Position numbers and translations under genes: made by a program
In this document: positions 54,068 through 64,000 of the stretch, in pieces
Numbering within the stretch: position 1 is the first letter of the stretch
How the letters are laid out: each line of letters begins with the position of its first letter
Notes under the pieces: model-generated
The model's input: only the letters and a program-made list of their open reading frames with translations
Databases searched by the model: none
Told to the model about the DNA's origin: nothing
Assembly (NCBI GenBank): GCA_030710605.1
Contig: CP092868.1
Coordinates: 33,111,363-33,175,362, forward strand
Origin: Cordylochernes scorpioides
Taxonomy: Eukaryota; Arthropoda; Arachnida; Pseudoscorpiones; Chernetidae
Length of the DNA: 64,000 nt
Reading direction: 5' to 3'

Positions 54068-54116
54068 TATTTTAAAATAGCACACTAAATTGTTTATAAA
54101 TTTAATTGCCATTTAT

Positions 54117-54268
54117 CGTTAAAATTTTACACAAATAAATTTTCTGGCAATGCGCCAAGCCCTCTCATTTAATAACTCATATCATTGCAGTAAGGTCTGT
54201 AGAGATAATATTTGATGATATTTAAAAGAAACGCATTGACAGAAAATTTATTTGTGTAAAATTTTAAC
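54117..54268. mobile_element. Short MITE, right copy
   Basis: Mirror of 2872-3022. Confidence 0.62.
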
Positions 54269-54557
54269 TAAATAAATTCATATCTACTTCTAAGTAAATA
54301 TAATATTCCTGATAAAGAGCCATGTACGAAAGCTTTCGATAAGGTACGATATAAAAACATTCCGGGTCACACTTAGACATATTGTAATATTTTCGTAATA
54401 ATTACCAGGTTAAACCGGCTTGCACTTTCCTCTGTAGTAAAAAAAAAATAATAATAAAGTGGGCCACTAAATGGGTTTAGTACTCTATCATACAACACGA
54501 CCTCAATACTAAACCAGACCGTGGTTTGATATGCAGCAGTAGTAGAGCACTTTGATG

Positions 54558-55112
54558 TTGTTGTTGTTTCTTATCCCCTTGTGTAAACATTACACGAATT
54601 CCATGAGTTCATGTTCCTCGAGCTGTTTTATGATAAGCAGCGGCCTCTCCCAAAGGTCCTGTTTAGTACATCTAATGCAAGCCAAAATGTGTTCTGGAGC
54701 TGCAGGTGCCAAGCTACATTTTGGGCAAGTGGGGTAGATTTTGTTATTATTTTCTATCTTCACAATGGCTTGAGATGGCCTGTTCTAAATCTTGTTAGTG
54801 TCGTTTGATGCTGTCTATTTCTGATGTTCAGAGCTCCTCCTGGGTTCACTCCACTGTACCAACTTGTGGACCGTAAGGTCTGGGTGGCCATCTGCTCCAG
54901 GGGTGTACCAACTGTGCTTAGGTGGGATCCTCTAGTTCTTGTTTATTTATGTTTTGGGTACTGTTTCTATTTATTTAAAAGTAAGTTTATTTTTCTGTGA
55001 CAAGGGTTCTTTTGTGTCTTTTTTTCGCTAGTGCATCAGCAGCTTCATTGCCTTCAATGTCAACATGTGAGGGTATCCATTGAAGGTGAATTTTTGAGGT
55101 TTGAGGTGATTA
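54558..55112 (-). mobile_element. LINE fragment with RNase H end, right only
   Basis: The minus strand encodes QWIPSHVDIEGNEAADALAK, the C-terminal RNase H motif of jockey-like LINEs, then (other frames) HQTTLTRFRTGHLK and CPKCSLAPAAPEHILACI with an ending like HELMEFV. The 3' end is GGGGATAAG plus an ACAACAACA tail. Bounded by CATCAAAGTG duplications (54548-54557 and 55113-55122 as complement). 5'-truncated and frameshifted. Confidence 0.82.
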
Positions 55113-55139
55113 CACTTTGATGTGAAACAGGTAAGAGGG

Positions 55140-55456
55140 GGTTACGTGACCTTGATAAAATCAAGCCATGATAATCATGGTAGGTAGATGACGAGTGATT
55201 TTATACTCTAAGTGCACCACAGGTCTTTCTATATATAACAACAAAAAAAAAAAAAGACAATTCAACACTACATTTACAAATGTGCCAGAGCCCCGTTTGG
55301 TTACTTACACTCGTTGGTGGGGTTGGTCTTTTGTATGAATCGGGGGGCAATGGAGCATTTTTTTTTTTATTAGAAAAAAAAGTGTCCAATGCGGGATTCT
55401 ATCCCGGGTGATAATGGTCGAAAACCAACGGTTTAGACCATTCTTCCACTGACCCC
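55140..55456 (-). repeat. Family-A SINE, right copy
   Basis: Mirror of 2020-2335. Confidence 0.72.
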
Positions 55457-56164
55457 TTTGGAAAGAAAGTGAACTAACTTAACCAGCGGTTTCGCCAGTT
55501 TAATATCGCGACTGCTCTCTACTATTGGCAGATCAAATTTCCTGTTGATAGAATTAAATATGAGATGATGGATTCTAAATATAGTCTTTGAAACTAGGCT
55601 CTGATAATGACCTTTAATGTATTTAAACAACATACACACTGTCATTACCGCAATTATTGGGAAGGGCCTGGCTCATCAGTGGTGTACCCTACCGTCCTAT
55701 AATATTGTATTAGGCTAATTATGGTTATATATATTATATAATCTAAAATGCAAATATTTTATTTTTTAAAAAACATTTATTTTCATTCATTGACTGTTCT
55801 ACATTTTTTGACCATATATTTAGAACATACCACTTTAAATATGGTTGTAAATATGTATAGTTAACCTACCTATTTTTTTTAAATTCACGATTATAGAATT
55901 CATTTTATAAATTCTATATTACTGTGAAAAATAATTTGCTTCAAGTAATTCAAAATTAAAAAACTACTTGATGGGTAAATAATTATCTTTTTCACGACTG
56001 CACCTTAAATTCTCTATCTTTTTTCCACAACAAAACAAAAATAATCATAACCTATATACGGAACAATTTAGAGAAATTCTTGATTCCAACATTTTCTCAT
56101 CACTATAAAGGCGGTAGGAAATTGTTTTGAGACAAATTTTATTGAGACCGAGATTATGCGGTCT

Positions 56165-56390
56165 CACGCAATTCTGGCCTTAACAAAGGTACAGCTTGCA
56201 CCACGCTGATGAGGGCCAACAGCCCGAAACGCGTCCGTGGTTAGCTTTTTTTGATTAATCAAGAATGGGTATTTGGCCAATTCTGGAATAATTAAAAAAT
56301 CAACGAGAATAGTTGATATTTATTCCGATAGATAGCGAAAGCCATCAGCAACTTTCAGTTGCACGATAAAGAGATGCCTTTTTTTTTTCA
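56165..56390 (-). repeat. Family-C repeat, diverged, right copy
   Basis: Mirror of 905-1140 (AACAGCCCGAAACGCGTCCG). Confidence 0.58.
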
Positions 56391-56573
56391 TAATTATTTT
56401 AGTGAGGTATTAATTTAATTCTTTAATCCTCCCCCACATTTCTTTGCCTTTCTACTTTTTCTTTACGTAAATAAAGAATGGAATGTCTATATCGATAATA
56501 GGCTAACAGAGTTTACAGTTGTAAAGTTTGAAGCTATCTCCTCCAAAGATACTTAACTATAAATAACCATCTA

Positions 56574-57180
56574 TATACCAAAATTTTCGTTATTTTTTGC
56601 TTCACATGACCGTTTTATTTTCCAAATATTAATAGATTTATTTATTTTTAATTTGTTTGATTTTGCAATCGTAGATTTTTTTGCCTTCGAATGTTGTTTA
56701 TCTTATTTGTTATTTTTCATCATTGAATTGTTTATTTTTAAAACACGTTCTTTTTTATTATTACTTTTTACTAGTATTATTATATTGAAATTGAATGTTG
56801 TCTTGCCCAGATCTCTTCGTCTTCTTTCATTTTAGTCCTAAAGAAGATTTATTTCGAGAGAACTCTAAAACGCAATTGTTTTGTTCCGTTGACATTAGAA
56901 CGACCCAACGTCATCTATCGGTCAGTAAGAGAACCACAGCGAAGGATCCCAAAGAACAAAAGAAAGCTTGATAAAGAAGTCCTAAAAGCTGGGTATAAAA
57001 AGCTCGATGTGGCTTGGGGAAACAAAGAACGTCGAGGGTGACTTTTGACCTTTGGCCAACGATCTCTTGCGATGGGAACAAGGTCTTCCTTTCTTTTCTC
57101 TCTCTTTGGCATGGTCAGCTGTTTCCACCTTCTTACTACCTTTCTTCTTTAGATGGGGGTTGGAGGAGAGTTTGTATATA
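56574..57180. other. Unique flank beyond the right arm
   Basis: AT-rich, then moderately GC (56890-57120), with no partner in the window. No convincing ORF; a 65-codon minus frame at 56915 is unsupported. Confidence 0.4.
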
Positions 57181-58902
57181 CAGTTAAACCTGTCATAGCT
57201 CCCTTTCTAAATAGCGCCTCCCTCTCTATAGCGCCCGATTTTAAATACGTAGTACGATGCGATTTACATTTAAAGTGACCTGTCTATAGCACCCTCTCTA
57301 AATAGCGCCTTCCTCTCTATAGCGCCCGATTTTAAATACGCAGTACGATGCGATTTACATTAAAAGTGACCTGTTTATAACACACCCTCTAAATAGCGCC
57401 TTCCTCTCTATAGCGCCCGATTTTAAATACGTAGTACGATGCGATTTATATTAAAAGTGACCTGTCTATAGCGCCCCCTCTAAATAGAGCCTTCCTCTCT
57501 ATAGCGCCCGATTTTAAATACGCAGTACGATGCGATTTACATTAAAAGTGACCTGCCTATAGCACCCCCTCTAAATAGCTCCTTCCTCTCTATAGCGCCT
57601 GATTTTAAATATGTAGTACGATGCGATTTATATTAAAAGTGACCTGTCTATAGCACCACCTCTAAATAGCTCCTTCCTCTCTATAGCGCCCGATTTTAAA
57701 TACGTAGTACGAAGCGATTTACATTAAAAGTGACCGGTCTATAGCGCCCCCTCTAATTAGCTCCTTCCTCTCTATAGCGCCCGAATTTAAATACGTAGTA
57801 CGATGCGATTTACATTAAAAGTGACCTGTCTATAGCGCTCCCTCTAAATAGCTCCTTCCTCTCTATAGTGCCCGAATTTAAATACGTAGTACGATGCGAT
57901 TTACATTTAAAGTGACCTGTCTATAGCACCCTCTCTAAATAGCGCCTTCCTCTCTATAGCGCCCGATTTTAAATACGCAGTACGATGCGATTTACATTAA
58001 AAGTGACCTGTTTATAACACACCCTCTAAATAGCGCCTTCCTCTCTATAGCGCCCGATTTTAAATACGTAGTACGATGCGATTTATATTAAAAGTGACCT
58101 GTCTATAGCGCCCCCTCTAAATAGAGCCTTCCTCTCTATAGCGCCCGATTTTAAATACGCAGTACGATGCGATTTACATTAAAAGTGACCTGCCTATAGC
58201 ACCCCCTCTAAATAGCTCCTTCCTCTCTATAGTGCCTGATTTTAAATATGTAGTACGATGCGATTTATATTAAAAGTGACCTGTCTATAGCACCACCTCT
58301 AAATAGCTCCTTCCTCTCTATAGCGCCCGATTTTAAATACGTAGTACGAAGCGATTTACATTAAAAGTGACCGGTCTATAGCGCCCCCTCTAATTAGCTC
58401 CTTCCTCTCTATAGCGCCCGAATTTAAATACGTAGTACGATGCGATTTACATTAAAAGTGACCTGTCTATAGCGCTCCCTCTAAATAGCTCCTTCCTCTC
58501 TATAGTGCCCGATTTTAAATATGTAGTACGATGCGATTTATATTAAAAGTGACCTGTCTATAGCATCCCCTCTAAATAGCTCCTTCCTTTCTATAGCGCC
58601 CGATTTTAAATACGTAGTACGATGCGATTTATATTAAAAGTGACCTGTCTATAGCACCCCCTCTAAATAGCTCCTTCCTTTCTATAGCGCCCGATTTTAA
58701 ATACGTAGTACGATGCGATTTATATTAAGAGTGACCTGTCTATAGCACCCCTCTAAATAGCTCCTTCCTCTCTATAGTGCCCGATTTTAAATATGTAGTA
58801 CGATGCGATTTACATTAAAAGTGACCTGTCTATAGCACCCCCTCTCTATAGCACCCTATTTTGGTGAGTCCCAAGAAGGAGCGCTATAGACAGGTTTGAC
58901 TG
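57181..58902. mobile_element. Pogo-type MITE with 18-unit internal 91-bp array
   Basis: Ends CAGTTAAACCTGTC and GACAGGTTTGACTG, with TA on both sides, match the 177-bp MITEs at 12619 and 43554. Between them about 18 units of 91 bp (AGTACGATGCGATTTACATT, GTGACCTGTCTATAGC, CTCTCTATAGCGCCCG) are inserted. Positions of AGTACG from 57251 to 58797 step by 91. A block of 7 units (637 bp) is itself duplicated. Confidence 0.9.
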
Positions 58903-58959
58903 TATATGTTATGTAAGCAATAGTTATCTATAAATTATTTGAAAAAATGAAAAAATAAA

Positions 58960-59215
58960 TAAAATTAAGGTAAAGAGTTTCTTTTAATTTTGATTTCGCA
59001 AGTTTTTGAGCGAAATTTCTGCTCTTCAGCAGTTTTGCCAAATTAATATCTAGACCGCTCTACTATTGTATTGGATTGTTGAACCAAGCCCTCACATTCA
59101 ATAACTTATTGCAGTAAGGTCTGTAGAGATAATATTTGATGATATTATTTAAAAGAAACACATTACCAGTAAATGTTAAAAATTTCAACGATAGATAGCA
59201 ATTAAATTTATAAAA
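58960..59215. repeat. Diverged foldback/family-D mixture
   Basis: Pieces resembling 9588-9725 (AGAGTTTCTTTTAATTT, GCTCTTCAGC) and 2872-3022 (CTGTAGAGATAATATTTGAT). Confidence 0.5.
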
Positions 59216-59435
59216 CTTAATGGTATTGGAGAACGACATCCCTGGACACTTTTATTTTTCCGTTTATCATTACTCTTCACAATTCATCTTTTCATACTTC
59301 ATCCCTAAGGTTAGAAATAATCGTTATTTCTCCCTTAAAATAAATTTCGATTTTTCGTCCAAAAGAAACACTTATGGGATAATTTTCAAATGTCATTCTA
59401 CAATCATAAGCCGCATTATATTGTATTACTTAATG
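59215..59435. repeat. Decayed relative of the 290-bp tRNA-like unit
   Basis: CCTGGACACTTTTATTTTTC, then TTAGAAATAATCG, AAATAAATTTCGATTTTTCG and CAATCATAAGCCGCATTATA follow the unit order of 51421-51620. Only the last bases of the tRNA-like core remain. Confidence 0.65.
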
Positions 59436-59929
59436 GTATTGTTTGTTGTCATGTCATCTTGAAAGAAAAAGCAGAAGAATAATCAATTACTATCCACACA
59501 AAGTAATTTTATTTTAAATTACTTTAAGAAAATTACAATAAAACATTTTTCACAGTTATATAGAATTTATGAAATGAATTCTATATTAGTTAAAAATTTG
59601 GAAGACGGCTGAAGAGAAGGGGAAGCTATATACATAATCTAATTGATGTAAATAATTATATGTAAATAATCTTTGGGATTAGAATGACGAATCCTGTATG
59701 GGACTTTGATTCCAGTAAAAGGCTTGTTGCTGCTGTTGTATATAGTCACAGTGTAGAAAAAATACTATACTATACATACTACTTATAGGTTTCTCTCTGT
59801 ATTCTTAGTTCTCTTCTCTTCAATTACTCTGTAAACTGGCGAATCCTTTATAGGACGAGAGGTCCTCATAAAGGCTTTTGTTGTTGTTGTATATTAGTTA
59901 AAATTGAAAAATAGGTTAGATAATTACAT
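59436..59929. other. AT-rich stretch, no gene seen
   Basis: No supported ORF. About 59840-59885 contains TATAGGACGAGAGGTCCTCA, an imperfect inverted repeat. Confidence 0.35.
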
Positions 59930-60075
59930 TGCACTTGCTGGTGGGGTTGAACTTTTGCTAGTATCGGGGGCCATTTGAGCATTTTTTTTTTATCAGAAAA
60001 AAGTGCCTAATGCGGGATTCAATCCAGGGTGGTAGTGGTCGAAAACAAACGGTTAAGACCATCCTTCCATCGACA
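59930..60075 (-). repeat. Family-A SINE, head and body start
   Basis: Reverse-oriented: body start, poly-A/T linker, tRNA-like head (GGGATTCAATCC on the plus strand) ending near CCTTCCATCGAC. Confidence 0.65.
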
Positions 60076-60079
60076 AATT

Positions 60080-60395
60080 GATCAAGGGATAGAGAAAGAG
60101 ATGGTTTAAAGAAGAAGAAGAATTCAAAGGAAGGTGTGGTAGAGGGTGGAATAATTGCAGCAGGAATCAATTGAATGCACCTGGCGAAGATCCAGACAGA
60201 GAAAGACAACGAAGCTGCCAGGAAGTTAATCGACCGAGCGAGAGAGAGAGAGAAGCTAACCAAGATTGACCTCCTCGTTTGCACGCCAGCAAAGAATCAA
60301 CCAAAATGCATAAACGATTCTATTTATTTGCTGAAGAGACGTGAAGAATACTTGTGCATTTAATCAAAATTCGAAATTATTTAAAGGCGTTGTTA
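60080..60395. other. Unassigned stretch with a charged small frame
   Basis: A 62-codon plus-strand frame (60175-60363) begins MHLAKIQTEKDNEAARKLID and is rich in Lys/Arg/Glu, unlike nearby AT-rich frames. It has no recognised domain. It could be a LINE ORF remnant or chance. Confidence 0.25.
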
Positions 60396-60399
60396 GATT

Positions 60400-60625
60400 C
60401 TTTTTGAAAATAAACAATTTCTACTGCCCTTACTGCAATGGAAAAATTAATGGGAGGGCCTGGCTCATCAGTGGTGAACCCTCCCAGCGGTTTCGCCAGT
60501 TTAAACTACCATACCGCTGTTATATTTCATTTTTGGAACTTCCTTTTATAGTGATACTGTTGCTAGACTCTTGGAATGGGTATTTTAGAAGAACTATGGA
60601 CATAAGCTCTGAGGACAGTAGAATT
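60400..60625 (+). repeat. Family-D repeat, diverged
   Basis: CTGCCCTTACTGCAATGGAA, GGGAGGGCCTGGCTCATCAG and CCTCCCAGCGGTTTCGCCAG, as in 6488-6760. Confidence 0.65.
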
Positions 60626-60629
60626 ACAT

Positions 60630-61570
60630 ACATTTATAAATAAATATAACTTGTGTATTTATTATTAAGTTGATAACGTGATAATCCTGTTGGAAGGACT
60701 GACAAGATCGAAAGCTTGATAAATAAAAAGTAGCACAAGAAACATAACCCTATAAGCTTCATTTATTTTATAATACTGGTGTATGATTCAGTTCAGACAC
60801 TGCTGAGTAGACGCAGGACTTATGTATGCAGGAGAGACTTGGCGGTCACGCAAAGATGATTCCATTTCCATCCCAATTGGGGCACGGACTTAATTGCTCA
60901 AAGAGTATTCCTATGAGATACCTGACCTGACTACTAGACCGAGAGTTCAACTTGATAGCTCCAAATGTTGAGTTTTATTGATTCTGAATGTTTAGCTGTG
61001 TGTGACAAAAGAAGCATTACCCTTTGTAAATATGTGAAATAGTTATAAAATAGCTCTTAACATCGAGATAATAAAAAGATTTACTGGCCGAAGTATCCTT
61101 AAGTTTTCTTTGATAAGTTGATTCACATTACTTTAATACTTCTTCTATAGTTAAGACATTCCTGACATGTAAGTACTTCCTCGAGTGGAACTGTGGAAGG
61201 TTCAAGAAGACCCCCTCGTTGTGTGGAGGAGGGACCCTCTTAAAGTGGAGGAGCTTCCTTCGTTGAAGAAATTTGTACATATATAGAGCGTGCTTACGTA
61301 AGTTTTAAGTCGATTTATATTTGTTTCTATTACCATACTAATACAAAAGTAACAATTCATAGGCAAATGAAAAAAAAAAAAAACAGCGTGTAACACAATG
61401 TAACTTTTTAAAAAATCGGTATATATGTTGGTTCCGAAGCCCATTTCATCTTTGTCAAGGGATATGCAAAATTTATAAATTTTGATTCCAAAGATCATCA
61501 TTTCATCCATGCTAAGTGAAGTACTAACCGTATATGTGTTGAGTCCAAAGGCCATTTCATCCACATTAAG
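60630..61570. other. Unassigned right flank, no gene seen
   Basis: Mixed-composition sequence without a recognised repeat. A 127-codon minus frame (61202-61585) includes a poly-A-derived Phe run and short internal repeats (VDEMAFG, KDEMGFG) from a roughly 60-bp duplication near 61430-61580. Not called a gene. Confidence 0.35.
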
Positions 61571-61574
61571 TGGA

Positions 61575-61800
61575 ATACAAAACAAAAGGACTTAAGAGCG
61601 CGAATGTTTCTTTTATACATAAAACGAACTTCTACTGTCCTTAGACCGCTTCTCAGAGCTCTAATACTGTATTGGATCATTCTGCTTTTATATGCTGCAC
61701 TGAAGGATGGAATCTTAGAAATGGTTTTCAAGTAAACTATGGACATAAGCTTATAGGACAGTAGATGTAGTTTTGTATGTATAGATGGCGCGTTATTGAT
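61575..61800 (+). repeat. Family-D repeat with internal deletion
   Basis: AAGGACTTAAGAGCGCGAATG through GACATAAGCTTATAGGACAG, lacking the GGGAGGGCTTGG block, and closing with GATAGATGGCGCGTTATTG. Confidence 0.65.
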
Positions 61801-62023
61801 TTGTGTTAATTAAGTGGAATGCTAACCGTATTTGTGTTAGAGATCCAAAGACATACTTGCCTTTAAGAAATACTTTTTGAAATAAGATTTTACCATTGAT
61901 TATTTCACATTGTGTTGTCGTTATGTATTAATTAACTAATGTGACAGCATAAAAAAAGTGCTAAAATAGAGGCAAAAATAAAATAAATAGTTACAAGAGA
62001 AGGAATTGCCAGACAACATCTTG

Positions 62024-62197
62024 AAGAAGGAATAAAAGTTTACGGTGACGTGTTTCTTTTATTTGTGCTGTATAATCGGTAAGCTTTCGGACTTCCTGGA
62101 TAGTTACCTGTTGAAGGACGTCAAAGTCCGAAAGCTTGCCGATTATACAGAACAAATAGAAGAAACACGTCGCTGTAAACGTTTATTCCTTCTTCAA
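62024..62197. repeat. Foldback repeat outside the arms
   Basis: Inverted arms of about 70 bases (GTAAGCTTTCGGACTT facing AAGTCCGAAAGCTTGC) around a loop with GATAGTTACCTGTTGAAG. Confidence 0.72.
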
Positions 62198-62278
62198 AAT
62201 AAATAGTGTTTAAAGAAGGCAGTTTTTCTAATGTCGTATAATAAAACAGCGATAAGAAAGTATGTTAAAATCGATATA

Positions 62279-62531
62279 CACCCATACCTCGCTTGGCGTC
62301 GGGGTTACGTTCCAAAAAAACACGACGCAAAGTGAAAATATGTGAAGGCGCAATCAAAAACAAAGGTGTTGCCATATTTTAGGAAAAAAAATTCAAAAAA
62401 AAAAATTAAAGACTCGAATCCAAAACAATGCAACTTCGAAAATCTAACGACGCACAGTGAAAATCAGTAAAAATTAAGCAGCGACGCAACTTCGAAAAAA
62501 AAAACGCAACGCGCAAAGCGAGGTATTGGTG
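62279..62531. mobile_element. MITE with CACC ends, third copy
   Basis: 253 bp, TA-flanked (62277-62278 and 62532-62533), same ends and interior order as 43166-43452. Confidence 0.8.
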
Positions 62532-62534
62532 TAT

Positions 62535-63179
62535 TTGCTAACTGCAATTTTTAAAGCAAAAATAGTGTCTTAAATGGCAAGCCAACAAAAAAATTGACAT
62601 AAAGAAAAAAAAAAAAAAACATTAACAATTTTGATTCGTAATCCAAAAATAATGGTTCCTATATACAATTAATTAAAATTTGCCTACCTAACTAACCCTA
62701 TGAGGTAAAAAAATTTGGTAAAGACACACACAGTAAATCAAGGAAACAAACAATAAAATATTTATTTATCTAGTAGGATAAAAAATGAGAATTTTAAATA
62801 GGGGGAAAAAATCGCCATTTCAGACATCACGCGAGCTAAAAGGAAGGAAAACAATAAAAAAGGAAAATTTAAGAATCGTCAAACAAACGAAATATGGAGG
62901 GAGTGAGCGTGACGAGAGCGTCTACACGAGACGTCTGCGATTTTTTGGTTTTTGACCACCGTCGGCGAAAACTTTTGTGTGTCGGCGCATAGGAAATTAG
63001 GGTTTAGGTCGATACCCCAAATGTATGTATGTAGGTATGTAAATATGCATGTAGGTATGTATATATGTATGCTTTCAGCATCAATACCTCGCGTGAAGGA
63101 CCCATCTGAAGACTTCTCTGAGCGATTAGCTTTGTAGGATCAAAAATGATTTGTTCTTATATATTCCAATAGAATGGTC
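62535..63179. other. AT-rich flank, no gene seen
   Basis: Contains a GTATGTAG/GTATGTAT microsatellite (63023-63072). No supported ORF. Confidence 0.35.
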
Positions 63180-63199
63180 TGGAATTCGAATATATGAAG

Positions 63200-64000
63200 A
63201 GGTGAATAGAATTGCTAAGAAAAGGATTAAAAGGATTAAATAAGACGATCCAAAGAGATTAAGATAATTTCTGAGAACAGGATTAGATTCGAAGAGCAGA
63301 AGAGAAAAACATTAAACGTAAAACAGGATTAAATTCATATATAAGAGGAGGTAAAGAGGATTTTGCTAAGGATAGAATTAAATTAGACGATCCGAAGAGA
63401 TTAAGAGAATTTCTGAGAACAGGATTTATGGTTACGATGAGAAGAAGAGAAAAGAATTAAACGTAAAACAGGATTAAATTCATAGATAGGAAGAGGTAAA
63501 GAAGATTTTGCTAAGGACAGAATTAAATTAGACGATCCGAAGAGATTAAGAGAATTTCTGAGAACAGGATTAGATTCGAAGATACGAAGAGATGAAGGGA
63601 AAAGTATTAAACGCAAAACAGGATTAAATTCATAGATAGGAGGAGGTAAAGAGGATTTTGCTAAGGACAGAATTAAATTAGACGATCCGAAGAGATTAAG
63701 AGAATTTCTGAGAACAGGATTTATGGTTTCGAAGATACGATGAGAAGAAGAGAAAAACATTAAACGTAAAACAGGATTAAATTCATAAATAGGAGAAGGT
63801 AAAGAGGATTTTGCTAAGGACAGAATTAAATTAGACGATCCGAAGAGATCAAGAGAATTGCTGAGAACAGGATTTATGGTTTCGAAGATACGATGAGAAG
63901 AAGAGAAAAACATTAAACGCAAAAACAGGATTAAATTCATAGATAGGAGGAGGTAAAGAGGATTTTGCTAAGGACAGAATTAAATTAGACTATCCGAAGA
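63200..64000. repeat. Roughly 150-bp tandem array, runs off window
   Basis: At least five units carry GACGATCCGAAGAGATTAAG, GAATTTCTGAGAACAGGATT and GTAAAGAGGATTTTGCTAAG. GACGA recurs at 63386, 63531, 63681 and 63834, so the period is 145-153 bp. A 179-codon minus frame is just the repeat translated. Confidence 0.88.

Larger units (their letters stand above)
28441..56573. repeat. Right arm of giant inverted repeat
   Basis: This is the reverse-complement partner of 730-26732. It is about 2 kb longer, mainly because the tandem arrays at 39.8-41.7 kb and 45-46.6 kb are expanded and several retroelement insertions are private. Homology ends at 56573, opposite the mariner that occupies the left arm's edge. 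It starts directly at the assembly gap, so its true inner end is unknown. Confidence 0.93.

Noticed and set aside
61202..61585. 127-codon minus frame with repeated DEM motifs
   Set aside because: Crosses a long A run, ends in a family-D repeat edge, and its internal similarity reflects a short local duplication.
63401..63940. 179-codon minus frame with internal repeats
   Set aside because: Direct translation of the roughly 150-bp tandem array.

Overview
The window is animal nuclear DNA from an invertebrate: AT-rich, with spliced genes, a metazoan-type tRNA-Gly, and many SINEs, LINE tails, MITEs and Tc1/mariner remnants. Two Mos1-like mariner copies, a DD37D mariner and jockey-like LINE ends would suit an arthropod, perhaps a chelicerate, but I cannot fix the phylum from sequence alone.

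The dominant structure is a giant inverted repeat. Bases 730-26732 reappear as reverse complement at 28441-56573, with about 1.6 kb of unpaired sequence (26733-28340) and a run of exactly 100 N (28341-28440) between them. Each arm carries one copy of a class II (GH38) alpha-mannosidase gene. The two genes converge tail-to-tail on the gap (left, + strand, 19067-22003; right, - strand, 32770-35772). They are the only recognisable host protein genes. Both keep all catalytic residues, one 66-bp intron and a 2.7-kb second exon. Left of the left gene, and mirrored right of the right gene, lie a GC-rich block with CRE, CCAAT and ETS motifs and two related tandem arrays (35 bp and 32 bp). Farther out are a 105-bp minisatellite nested in a SINE, short MITEs, and a conserved block with three TAATTAG motifs.

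The arms are not identical. Each has private insertions, many with clear target-site duplications. Left only: a tRNA-Gly/Helitron/LTR-like block, a hAT-type MITE just after the gene, a perfect 70-bp hairpin, and a triple-copy foldback. Right only: four tRNA-like genes in 290-bp units, LINE tails, a pogo-type MITE, a young SINE, and a 118-bp retroposed RNA. The tandem arrays also differ greatly in copy number. Either this is a genuine diverged palindrome, or two divergent haplotype contigs were scaffolded head-to-head in error; the 100-N gap keeps the second option open.

Outside the arms are the end of a DD37D mariner (1-729), which sits exactly at the left arm edge, and a right flank (56574-64000). 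The flank holds an 18-unit, 91-bp array grown inside a MITE, further repeat fragments, a foldback, a third copy of a CACC-ended MITE, and a roughly 150-bp tandem array running off the window end.
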